Positions 48,771 through 62,174 of a stretch of DNA of 64,000 bases are shown here, one piece after another (position 1 is the stretch's first letter; every line of letters begins with the position of its first letter). The notes under the pieces were generated by a model. It worked only from the letters and a program-made list of their open reading frames with translations, had not been told where the DNA came from and made no database searches. The translations under genes and the position numbers were made by a program. The stretch lies in assembly GCA_037903355.1 (NCBI GenBank), contig JBAJFE010000019.1:372001-436000 (forward strand), in the 5' to 3' direction. Source of the stretch: Trichuris trichiura (lineage: Eukaryota > Nematoda > Enoplea > Trichinellida > Trichuridae).

Positions 48771-51265
48771 GTTTCGTTATAATGAAAGACTAAACCAAAT
48801 GAAAGTCGAGATAAAATAATTAAACGCAACGCATTAACTTATGCAAATTAGCTTGTTTGAGTGAAACCTTTAGGCTGCCTGGAAAAGATTTTTTTTCAAA
48901 ACAATTTTCAAAATAGCAAGCTGCATGAAAACTAGGCACCATAAATGGTTGTGGAAGCTTTACAGTTATTATATATGCTTTGTTGTTATTAATATAAGCT
49001 GAGGGTGCTGCATAAACCGTACATACTTTCCCTGGCTTATCCGTTCTCCGTTAAATCGAAAATAATTTTGATTTACTTTAAAATTTATTTTTTCACTTGT
49101 TACAAGCCTATCAGCGTGCGAAGTACTGAGAAAAGCAATTTGAGCATACGGAGTTGCATCCGCCTTGTCAGCGCGGTTGCACAGACATACGGAATTGTAA
49201 ATTTTCCTGCCAATACAAAAATAGCCAAAGGCATTGCCAGAGTTTGACAGCTCTCTCCATGATTAAAGCGCCGCGGTGACAGTAGCCGCTATTGTATACG
49301 CGCTGTCTTTATAATGTCCGTACTTTTGAGCTTTTAATAATAAATTTATTTCCGCAATGTTTTTGGCAAGCAAGGCAACTAAACTAGATGCTCCCACCCG
49401 GAATGGCAACTTTGCTGGGCTCCTTGTATTAATGAAATCTTATTTTCAAATGTTGACCATGTCTCTGTCTATGACCCGCTGATCAAAAGGCTAAAAGGAA
49501 GCAATCGTCAACCTTATATAAGGAACAAGCAATTTGATTAAGTGGAACGAGACATCACAACTCGGAATTCGGACGCTATAGATTGATTAATTGTCAAATA
49601 TAAGACAGACTGGCCACATGTACTGAGAGTGAAGCCATTTAGTGAGGACACTTTTCCATGATTTTTGTCAGACCAGTAATGCAGCTTTAGTTGTATTAAT
49701 ATTTTATTGTGCCGTTAGTTCCCTTTCATAGCTATTTGCCAGTCACGTTAATTTGAATGCTAGCGTAGCAGTCATATGCTATGCAGCACAATACCAGGTC
49801 AGAGTGATAGCCAGTTATTCCCAGCCGTATAAAATGCGCGATAGGTTCCTAAAGGGTAGATCTATGTAAAAGTTAGCGGGCAGACCAGAATACAGACATG
49901 GGATGGGTAAGATTACCTGGCTGTTTTTCTGAGTTCCTCCCGCTTCCACAGATGCTGCTAGAACACTTCAGCAGGTATGCTTTTCATTGGTAGTTGCCCA
50001 TCTGGGCAACATGAAGGTGCTACATTTAAATTCCAGGGAAATAGCTTAGCAAGAATTCAAATAGTTGGAATTCACGAAATCTACTCGTTTGGTAAAGAAA
50101 AAATCACCTAAACTTTGCTTCCTATGTGGGCATTCTTCTTCTTCTTTTTCTCATGACTTGCTTTTTTTGGTAGGAAGCTCAAACTGAATAGTCAGATCAG
50201 GAACGGATGTCACGTATGGTACAGTTATTGCATCAGATAGGCTCTCAAGTCAAGTCTGGTTCCGACGTCTGTCTTTGAATCTTACTTCCTTTACGTCAAA
50301 TTATGTCTGATTCCTCCTTGAAAGGTTATGGTTTCGCGCTTGAATTTCGGTTTTAAATTTCGTCATTGCTATCCTGCTTTTTCAAATCAAGTCAACAAAA
50401 TTTCAACTTGCATTTCGTGTATTTGTTCTAAAATTGCAGACTGCTTCTTTATGTGACTGTAAAAGTATATAGGTTTCGTGAATGCAATGTCATGGAAAGC
50501 TTTATTGATTCACAAAACAAACGCAAAATTTATTTTGCACAGGACATATCTTGGCGGGAAAGGGTTTGAACTCTGCAACGCTAGATTTGTTGAAGCTATA
50601 TATGGGCACTTAAAGAACTAAAAGCAAAGGAATCTCTCGTTTAATGGCAGCATATGGTATCGAGTATTGTTAAGACAGAAACGTTGACGAAACTTAGGCA
50701 CCTCGCCCATAGGTTTCTCACATTTACGCAAACTACATCTGCTGCCTAGAAAGGGAATCTTCGTTGAAGTATATCCTTTTTGGTCAAGCAGTCCAACTGC
50801 TGAATGCCAATTTCAACAAATGATAGCTTCTAATAGATAACATTGGAGATTTTGTGTTCTTTACAGCCCATACTCGAGCCTCGACCTCCATTGCTTTTAA
50901 CAAGATTATTCCATATAAGAACGCTTTAATAACGATGTCGGCGCCTTCTTCAAAAATATCCTAAATGTAAACAACTTGTTGATGTGAGTGTCTTCGCGGA
51001 GCGTTGATATCCTGTTCATATAGTCGTACAACATACGAGTGAGCCGCAAATTTTTGCTCGTATGCATATAATAGGAAAATCTTTGCGCTGCCGACATACT
51101 CCTCTTTGCGGTATACTCTGCTGATTAATGGCTGGATAGCAACTTGAAATCAATATGAGTATACTGACCAAAATAGGTTTCCATATTTAGGTGAAGGACC
51201 GTTGCTATCCTCTTCAGTATTGCGCCAGTTCTTCAAAGCAAACAGTGAGTATCCGATGTAGGTAT

Positions 51266-51629
51266 TCAAACTTCTGTATAGCGAGGCCTAGGGACGTTTA
51301 GCATTGACCAGTGTGATCCAATGTGACCGTTGTAAGTCATGCTTATTCCGTTCATCTTTTCCGCTATCGTTTTATTTAACAGCTCTTCAACTGAGCTATC
51401 GCACGGCTTTTCCAAGATATCGTTAGCATGAAGGGCACCTTCCGACAACTGGTTTAGGAAAACATACACCACTTCACTTCAGAGCAAATAAGCCGGCTGT
51501 ATATCGTTGAACGCATGCGCGGGAAATTCATCAAAGTGCTGCTGGAAAGCACTCAGTTCACCGGCGTTTCTCTTGGGGCAGCAACGCTCAAAAGTAATAT
51601 GCTTAGCAAGCCAGAATAGTACAGCGACT
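51266..51629 (-). pseudogene. gene-like open tract interrupted by a single in-frame TGA
   Basis: On the minus strand, about 48 codons (including HITFERCCPKRNAGELSAFQ and ending DIQPAYLL) run to a TGA at 51484-51482. The same frame then continues for about 70 codons (SEVVYVFLNQLSEGALHAND, later CDSSVEELLNKTIAEKMNG) to 51266. Composition is protein-like on both sides. Just downstream, further possible exons lie at about 51240-51160 and 51120-50940, but phases leave two alternative readings. I do not recognise the protein. It may be a decayed gene, a chance run, or less likely a recoded TGA. Confidence 0.25.
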
Positions 51630-54600
51630 CAAAGGCAGCACTTCTGTAGAGAATATCATTCAATGGAGGCCAATTAAAGATGCTGTGGGTCACTGGTCAG
51701 ATTAGATCGCGTGCTCAGGGTGCTGATCAGGATAGGCGACATATCGTGCGCTTGTTGTCCATTTCTAAAACTGGGAAGAACTTTGCAATCCGCTTTCCAC
51801 TTTTCTTGAATGTACATATACGCGACACAGAGTTACACGTATTCACAAAAGTTCTACCACGCAGGTTCCTTCGCGTAGGCAGTTCCAGCAGCATAGTGCT
51901 TGAAGTGGCGACTGGTTTTGTCGCAAGGTAAAACCGGCAACTACACCAAAGTGCAACACAGCAACGGACACACAGAGCTTCTAGCCTAACAGCTACGTGA
52001 TGCTGAATGCTTGCTTAAAGATTCGCAGGCTACGCTTTAAAGTGTTGTCAGGTACATGCATTATTTTGTCCTATTTTAGGTTCAGTATTTTCTACGCTGG
52101 AACCTCTGCCGTACTAATCCTAAGACACTCTGTACGTCCCAATTTGCTTCTGAGCAACTCTTCAGCTGCTCTGCAACCATTGCAAAGCTTCAAGCGCACA
52201 TTCGTCTCCCTTAGAATTCGTGTTATTTTTAATTGCTCAACTCTCTTGCCTATGTCGGTTTTAGCACATGTCAGCTACAGGTCCAAAAAATTCCTATCAT
52301 TCACAAGCAGTTGATCACTGAGTTCATTTCAACACTAGAATTTACTACTGCTGCTTAAAACCGTTCTTTCTGGCAGTATTACCAAAACAAAGTTCCATGA
52401 ATAAACATCGAAATGAACGAGGTGCACATATGAACTCGGCTTTTGCAAGCGTTGCTGTTTTAAGTATACCACTGATGTAAGGTTATGCGATTGGCATTTA
52501 GACGCGTGCATCTTGTACCGTTAGCTTTCCTTGCTGACTTGTCGTGCTTCGACAATTGCACAGCAAGCTGACGTTATTTAAGGCAAACTGCTCAAGACTT
52601 TTGGCATGTACTAAAACGTTCACTAAAAAATAAAGATAACCCGTACATAACCTATGCACTTTCTCCTACAAACCATAAGCAGTGTCTTGATTGCTTATAA
52701 TACGAACATGGGTCTAATTTACTATACGCCTGTAAACAATATGTCACAGCTGCGCCCTACCTACCTGAGGTCAGCAAGCGAGAGCTGCAGGCTACTTCGT
52801 TATTTGAACACTTACAGGAAGAGTACCTCAGGGAGGATTTAAACAGCATTAGTAGTCTGCGCAGGCTCTGCAGCGTTTCTGGCTTGGTCAGAGCTGAAGT
52901 ACATCGTGAGATGACAAGGTACTATTTCGCCAACAGCCAGGTTACGCAAGAATCGCTCTTCTTCTTTTTTGGTTTAGGCTTTTGTGGAGTTCATTAACTG
53001 AGGTACAACGGAAACTTGCGGTGCAGTACCGTTCTCGGTTTTCTAGAAAACTTCCGCTGCGCACAGATTGAATAAGATGCTTTCTATTGTTCCTTGCCGA
53101 CAGATGTCGCTAAAGGCGGCAAGTTTTTCCCGCTCCTCACAGTTAGTTTACTTTGCCTAAGCCTTAACCAAAAATGCAGAATAGAACAAAGCAAACCAAT
53201 GTCTTCATATGGTGCAGTTCCTGTGACAAACAGCGAACGGCCTATTGCTTTCGTCAGCTGACGTTGGCACTACTGCGTGACGTATGTAGGTCGCCGCTGT
53301 GAAGTGTGCTGTATAAATGCCACCTAAATAATTTCTACACTGTGTTACACGGCGACCAATGATAACAAAAAGCTACCATTTGTTCAATACCCACTGAGCC
53401 GCCATTAAAGCGACTACTTAGCGCAGGAGGGCAAAAGAACACTAAAGGATTGCTTTAGTTTGATAACTTGAGGGAGGTGTACATAGAACACAAAATATTA
53501 AAAATACAGTAACTTACAGCAGCTATATCCTTATTGTACGCATTTGTTTGCTTCAGAAACGAAGCACTCCTCATTGAATCACTGCTAGAAAAAAAATAGC
53601 CATCGTCGAAGCCTTTCTGTTTTGCCGCCAGAACAAGAGTATGTAATTTTTGTTTTCGTTTTCAAGGGTTCAGAAATTGGGCGCTCGATAAACAAGGTGT
53701 GAAATCCACCACGTAATTTGCCGCGTTGAGGTGAATTTTGGAGTGCTTGAGATTTTTAACGCACTTGTCACACGTACAATTGTGGACCCTTCGAGAACAA
53801 GGCTGTTTCACCAAAATTGAAGAATTGCCATGGAAAATAATCTTTCTAATTTAACATTTTCTTCAACTTTTCTGCAATCGCTGACGTAACTCTGACGTCA
53901 CCAGATATAGCTTCCTTCTCCATGTTCTTAAGGGAAAGACTCTTATTCAGCAGCAATGTCTCACTCTCCACCAAAGTGACGTCATCGCTTTCCCAGCGAC
54001 AAATCGCGTTGAGACATACCAGCGAATAAGCTGAGCTTGCTGTACAATGTGTATGCTTGTGTGTGGCGTTTAAAAAATTGTTAAATACACTATACGCCTA
54101 AGAATGATGCTTAAAAACTTGTTGGCAATAAATCGAGTCATTTTTACTTTGCCGAAAAAATCGATACATGCACTCTAAGAGAAGTCAAATTAACAAGGAC
54201 GCGTACTTGCGGCTTCTTGAATTGAACAGCAGCGAAATTAAATCCGCCGAGATCGTTTGCCTACATAGGCGGTCTTACTAAAAACTTTCGCTACTACAAA
54301 ACGTGTCCTTCTTTATTAACACACAATTTTAGCAGCAAGAGATTGCATAGCCTACAGCGGGTTAAGTTAAACATTCTGCAATGGCGCTTACTAATGATTA
54401 TTCTTATTTCGCAAATCAAATTAATGGAGGCAGAAATTTTCGTTGAAGCTCACACGTTTGCTTCGAATATGAACTACATAAGTGAAGCCTTTTGAATTAT
54501 TATTATTGAGGATGAAAAATTTATTAAAAAAATAAACCTAAAACATCAGCATCAAATGACTACCCACTTTTCATAGTCAAACAACTCTCCATTACTTCAA

Positions 54601-55052
54601 AAATTTCCCTTTGTACACAGGTTAATTCGCTTAGCCGTTAAGCAGTTCAGTTTTTGAAATACATTGCTGAGTCAGCAACCTGAGCAAGAAAGAATTAACT
54701 AAACTCACAGTTTCATAAAAAAAGCAATCACTTGAATGATTGCTAGAATTTTAACGGCAAGTATTTGTTTCGATTCATCGAAACGTTGACTGTGCAAAAG
54801 CTTAACTGCGCACGGTCGTGTGTGAATAACAAAGAAACGTTACGTGGATTGCAACCGAGTCAGTCTTCGATAATTTACCATAAATGCAACCATTTTATGC
54901 AAATTATTACCGGCCTAAGGGATGTCGAATTCGTCATCATCAATGTATATGTGCTCCGTCTGAAAAAAAGGAGGGAATGAACTCTCGAAATGCGACTAAT
55001 TAAGAAAAGCTAATGAAACCAATCACTTCAAGCATTAAGTTAGCTTGAAAAG

Positions 55053-57223
<2,171 letters not shown>

Positions 57224-58796
57224 ATATATGCCGCAAGAATTACTGGCAAGTCATAAAACAACCTCTAAACGGCAAATGAACACAGTTACAAGTGAATAGT
57301 CGAACGCGGAAAACCTTTCGAAAATAAGTGAAGCAGAAGAGAACGTTGTACAGCGTAGAAAATTGTACAACACAGTTACTTGAAAAATTGCCGAACTGAA
57401 CGAGAATTTAAAAACTCATTTATTTTTAAACCGCAAAGCAGCGTTTGACCATGCGCAACGTCGCTTCGAAATGTTTCAATTACCTATAATAAAACAGAAA
57501 GAACGATAACTGCGCGCAGGTATCGTTGAGAGCTTTTACTCCTGTTGAAGCAATTTTCAGAAACGTTACACTGCTGGAAACGGTTAGTTAAAGATTAACG
57601 TGCAAAATAATAAAACTCGGAAAGCTCAAACTACAAAATTAGCTACTAAAAAATTCCTAATTCAAGGCAACTTGCGTATCGAGTTACTGTAAAACAGCGG
57701 TCTGTTTCTTCCATTTATAGTTTTATTGCAAAGCTAATCATTTTTCTGCCAGTTACACACGTGTAAAAATTTTAAAACATTTGTATTAAATGTCTTAAAC
57801 AAATTAAACGCTATGCGGTACGGTGCAAAAGTTTCCCATAACATTGGTAACTTAGCCCCTCTGTCTGGCGTGAAAACTTATTCTCCTGAGGTTTTACAAA
57901 AGCTTGCTAGCTTTGGCTTTTTTATTTTTACCTCAGGCAGGCCAGTTAAGGCATTTCCTAATTGTAGCTGAAATACTCAAAATTACAAAGTCGCTTACTG
58001 GCTCAGCGCAAAAATGCTTTGCGTACGACGACTACCCGAACGTTTTTCTGCCTGCCACCAGAATTTCGTATGAAAACTAGTAAATGTAAATGATTTATCA
58101 AGTCATCACTTCTGATTTTTTTCTAACTACCGTTTGAATAGGCAAAAGTCCCGTAGTGTAAAGCTTTTTATTCCTTTTAGAACTAATGGAATGTATTTGC
58201 AAAAAAATGTACATTCAGGGACTCACATGTCATTACAACGATAAACTTTTAACTGTAATCACCTAGCTCACAAAAATAAGCTCATCTTTTAGTGCAACAA
58301 AATTTTATAGCTGCGTTGGTTTTCGGTTAAGTAATAGAACCGTTCAAAAAGGAAGAATTTGAGTTTTGTCGAGATGCGCCGGCAACGTACAGTAAGAAAA
58401 CTGAATGCAGGTGAGATTAAGGAAAATGACACCGTAGTGGATCAGTACTTCCTAGCAAACTATTTTCACAATGTTTAAACAAAATAACCGCGCTCAAAAA
58501 GCGTTGAGCGCAATAGGAAAGGAGATAAGCAATAGCCTGTTCTTTCTTGCAGTTGCTGTTTCAAGCTTAATATAAGAAAAGGCATAATTCAATAAATATA
58601 AAATTTAACAACTTAGCAAAATTAATTTAAATTACGTTAGATTATTTTAACAATGCAGAGTGCAGCTAAGTAGTTCTAAACCGTTTGGCATCGCACCTAA
58701 GGCTATGCAGAGCCTGAGTATCCTTATCTGCTGCTGTGGACAATTCGGACTGCGCTTTAAGCAGGCTTTCTAATAAAGTAGGATATAGAATAGTCG
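57224..58796. other. divergent intergenic region between RBBP4-like and INTS8-like genes
   Basis: 1.57 kb between two divergently transcribed starts, AT-rich, with no ORF of note. It should contain both promoters. I see no unambiguous TATA element or repeat. Confidence 0.5.
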
Positions 58797-61700
58797 ATGC
58801 AAGCGTTGAACTTTTTGGGAGTTGATCCCTCACCAAATTGGATCGATTACTACTTGAGTATTGAAAAGTTGAGTTCGCTTTTGGTCACCAGCAAAAATGA
58901 ACTGGTTGGTACGTTGTTACTCATTCCGTTAGGGCAGCGTTTGACTGGCTTAAAGAAACGCATTTTTTGTTGCACGGAAATTTGCTTATTGTACTTTTTT
59001 AAAACGAGAGCTAAATTGTAGATAAAAGCCTGATTCGAGTAACGGCTGAATTCTGCGAACAAGCTCAATTGTTGGAAAGTCGGCTCAGGGTATTCCAGGG
59101 CACCGATGGTGAGTTGCTATATTGTATGTTTCACTACAGCGAAGTTGCGAAATGTCGATAGACTCATTAATCAAGTTCGACTAGAAGTTAAAATAGCTTT
59201 TCCTCGCGTGCAACTTTCTTGTTATTTCAAGCATTGCTTTGTATTGACAGAAGAGCGGTCATTCGTGGAGAGGCGAACAGGCAAACTTAAAGCTATGGGT
59301 TTGTACGTATGCGCTCATTGGAATTGGAATTTGTTCAAAATCTGCGACAGGTATGTATTACAATGTTGTGTCCCTTCTCTTAACCATACATCGTATTGCA
59401 GCCTTGGCGTTATGAACTCGCGTTATTTACTGGAGAAACTGTGTGGAATGGTGATGCCAAATTTTACTTGCCTTACTGACATGTTTGACATTGACTACAG
59501 TACGATAACCGACGGCTTGTATCGGTTTCTAATTGTCCTGTCTGCTCGTTGGTACATATTCCTAAATTCAAGTTTTTTCATACTCATCGTGCTTCCTTGG
59601 TTTTTTCCTCTAATTCATTTGTGTTTAGGGTATTGCATTCCGTTGTTTACGAACACTTCGTTGATACCGCAAGCAAGCGTACAATGTATCTGTAAGTTAA
59701 CAGCACTTTCTGTTTTTGTTAAGCAGTGACTTTCAGTAAGCGAAAAGAAAAATGTTAAGGTAAGAAAAAAGTGTTTATTTTTAAGGCAGTAATCAAAAAA
59801 ATATCTTTATTCTTTTATCAACTGTACTATAAAGTTGCGTCGGCCGTTGGTCTTTGTCGCCTGGAAATTCCAAGGTTGGGTTGCCATTGTTTAAGTACTT
59901 AATTATTAGTTCAGTTCGAGCTAGCGTGATGATCAAACTTTTACGAAGAAAAATATGCAAATTAGATATGCTTATTTGCTTGCAGTAAAAAAGTTAAAAG
60001 ATAATCAAACTGTTTGGATGCTGCAACTTGCCATCCAAAAGTATCCATTTTTTGTCATTACAGTATTGTTTTCAGCAGCTCAAACGTTTATCCGTTTATA
60101 TTTATGCAAATTTAGACAGCATTAACAAAATGCGCATGGATGTTTGTGTTTTAGCTCAGTTTCGAATAACAGCCGCCCCAATCTACAGGATGCGTACCAG
60201 ATTTGCTTAACAGAGGTGTCGCTGCAGTTTCATTCTTCGTTTTGTTTTTTCATTACCCCGCTTTCAGGTAGAAGCAATGGCCACGGCGGCGGGAAAGTTT
60301 TTGTTGCAATTTTGCCAAGACAGCTCGGCCGTTCTGTTGCTCCCGGGAATTTCTTGCTTTAAATTCAATAGTGCGGACGAAGACGTGGTCTCTTTTGACC
60401 CGGATGCCTGCGACCAAATAAGTTACGACGTTCAACGTCTGATGGTAGCAGCGAGTTCGCATTTGCCTCGTCGCCACGGGAGATACATAACTTCTTGTTG
60501 AATAGGCGCTTTTCGACTTGGGCGAGCATTATTTTTTTGAGCAGAAGTTCGATGAAGCAAAAGAAAGCTTTTCCCTGATTTTGCCCCATTTGTCAACGAT
60601 TGAGGTACGAGGGAAAATGTCACATATTCTTAATTCCTTCATTATGTATACGAAAGGGAACCGTTTCATTCGTACGAGTACAAGTTTTCCAATAGACATA
60701 GCTTTCCTAGCGTACTTTGTTCTGTAAACTTCGTTCCAGATCATGTCACTTAGCTGGATTCCTGCCAGGCGTACGTCCATACTGTTCTGCACTAACTGGC
60801 GAGCATGCTAGTCATCTTGTTTTGCTCTTGCGTAAGCCCAAGCCAAAATATATGCCTTATGTTTAGGCTTAGGCTTAGGGAAGGGCAGAACAGGATAGTC
60901 AGCCTACTTACTGTATGACGGTGGGGCGGCTAAGAATTAAGATCCCGCCCCCTCCTTAAAGATTTTATAATTGTGAAGCGCTTTGGTTCCGTATACATTA
61001 CGACAACGAAGGAAAATATTCTTTACTTTCACGTTACAAAATTCCTGTTGGTTTTTAGGGGCTTACTAATGCTCATAGTTACGCTACCTCCGAAAGGTTG
61101 CGTGGTTACGCTATAGCTCTTGGTCTTCCTCGTTCTGAAGACGTGGAGCTACCAGTAGAGCATGTTTTAAACGAGGCTCCATCAGAGCAGGTATTCTCAA
61201 CATGTCTTCATCGTTTTGTTCTCTGCAACTTTTTTTGAAGATTGCCGTTTTCCTACTTGAGGATACTCCGTATAAGACAGTATCATTGTCTCGTCGTCTG
61301 CTTCTCGAAAGGAAGGCATCCGAGACGTAAGTTGCTCAAAATTTTTTCAGACGCTCATGCGCGCCTATACGCTGGGCTAAATTAGGTTGATGCCTGTATA
61401 TGCCGAAGTTTACTCGGCCAATATTATCCGCAACTTTGGGGAAGGCCTCCCGGTGACGCAGTCGCTGTTGCACTTTCTTTCCCGCTCGGAAAACTTGCCA
61501 ATATTTTGCTTAGTAAGTGTCGCATCTATGCGAATGTATATTTGTTTTTTACTATTTGCTTTTTCTGCAGACTTTGATAAAGGCAAAGAAGCTTGAACTT
61601 TTGGGGTACGGCGTAAACATTCGGCTGTTTCTGGAGTATAATGTTGACATAGCTGTCGAGCCTGTCTCTAGTTGAATAGTTTTGCAGATTTCTTTGCCAA

Positions 61701-62174
61701 CAGATTCCGCGCTTTTTTGACTCTCTTACCAGTTGCCAGTTGTTATCTTTGCTTAGCGACGAAGAACGACCAAGACCACGCGTACACGAGCGAATGGACT
61801 GCGAAGTAGCTCCTTTGCCAAGCGCTTCTCAGAGTTGTAGAAAAGGTTGCATTTATTCAAGCTTTATTCGTCGTCGTGTCATTTTTGGAAATCCCATTTA
61901 AGCACTCTTCAAACTTGGCTCAAATCCATGGGATATGGTCGGTTGCACAAGTCCATCAGAGTTCAAAAGCATTATGCTGCAAGCCGACGGTGCAAAGCGA
62001 TTTCACGTATTGCAGTGATTTAATCATCTGTTGCTCTTGATAAATGCCCGTATTTAGCGTAGCGATGCATTTTCCTCAGGTGCGTTGATAGACTTCCGCG
62101 AACAACTTCGTGCTAGTGAAGCAGTAGTCGTGCGTTTAAGCTTATACTTTTTGGATGGTCTGCTGAATCTAAAT
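58797..62174 (+). CDS. INTS8: Integrator complex subunit 8 homologue (followed to 62.2 kb, 3' end not found)
   Basis: Subunit of the nuclear Integrator complex (snRNA 3' processing, Pol II attenuation; contacts PP2A in the family). Exons read: 58797-58908, 59022-59108, 59251-59350, 59402-59551, 59629 to about 59676, 59986-60085, 60155-60215, 60268-60444, 60506-60604, 61059-61190, 61241-61326, 61386-61512, 61571-61605, 61688 to about 61850, and 62080-62174. Best matches to the family are KLKAMGLYVCAHWNWNLFKI, MFDIDYSTITDGLYRFLIVL, ALFDLGEHYFFEQKFDEAKE, ERLRGYAIALG with IAVFLLEDTPY..., and LLSLLSDEERPRP. The protein is strongly diverged. Two choices are uncertain: exon 5 must end at the weaker gtacaa donor for phase to hold (the stronger gtaagt at 59692 breaks the frame), and the exons between 61605 and 62080 are only partly resolved. 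The protein should be near 1000 residues, so about half may lie beyond 62.2 kb or outside the window. Confidence 0.83.
60791..60930 (+). repeat. diverged dispersed repeat, copy B, inside an INTS8 intron
   Basis: Plus-strand copy of the repeat at 12765-12927(-). Shared landmarks in order: taactggc.agcatgc, tatgccttat.tttag, cttagg, aaggg/aaggcagaa, acttac.gtatg. It lies in the intron between 60604 and 61059. It contains two TTAGGC units and one TTAGGG in tandem (60863-60880), which match the nematode telomere unit but are absent from the homologous position of copy A. Confidence 0.6.

Larger units (their letters stand above)
46961..55052. other. 8 kb with no firm gene
   Basis: Upstream of the ETS gene and downstream of the RBBP4-like gene. 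It contains a 150-bp palindrome at 48621-48770 and a TGA-interrupted gene-like tract at about 51266-51630 (both listed). The rest is AT-rich with only short ORFs, and I see nothing I can support. Confidence 0.45.
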
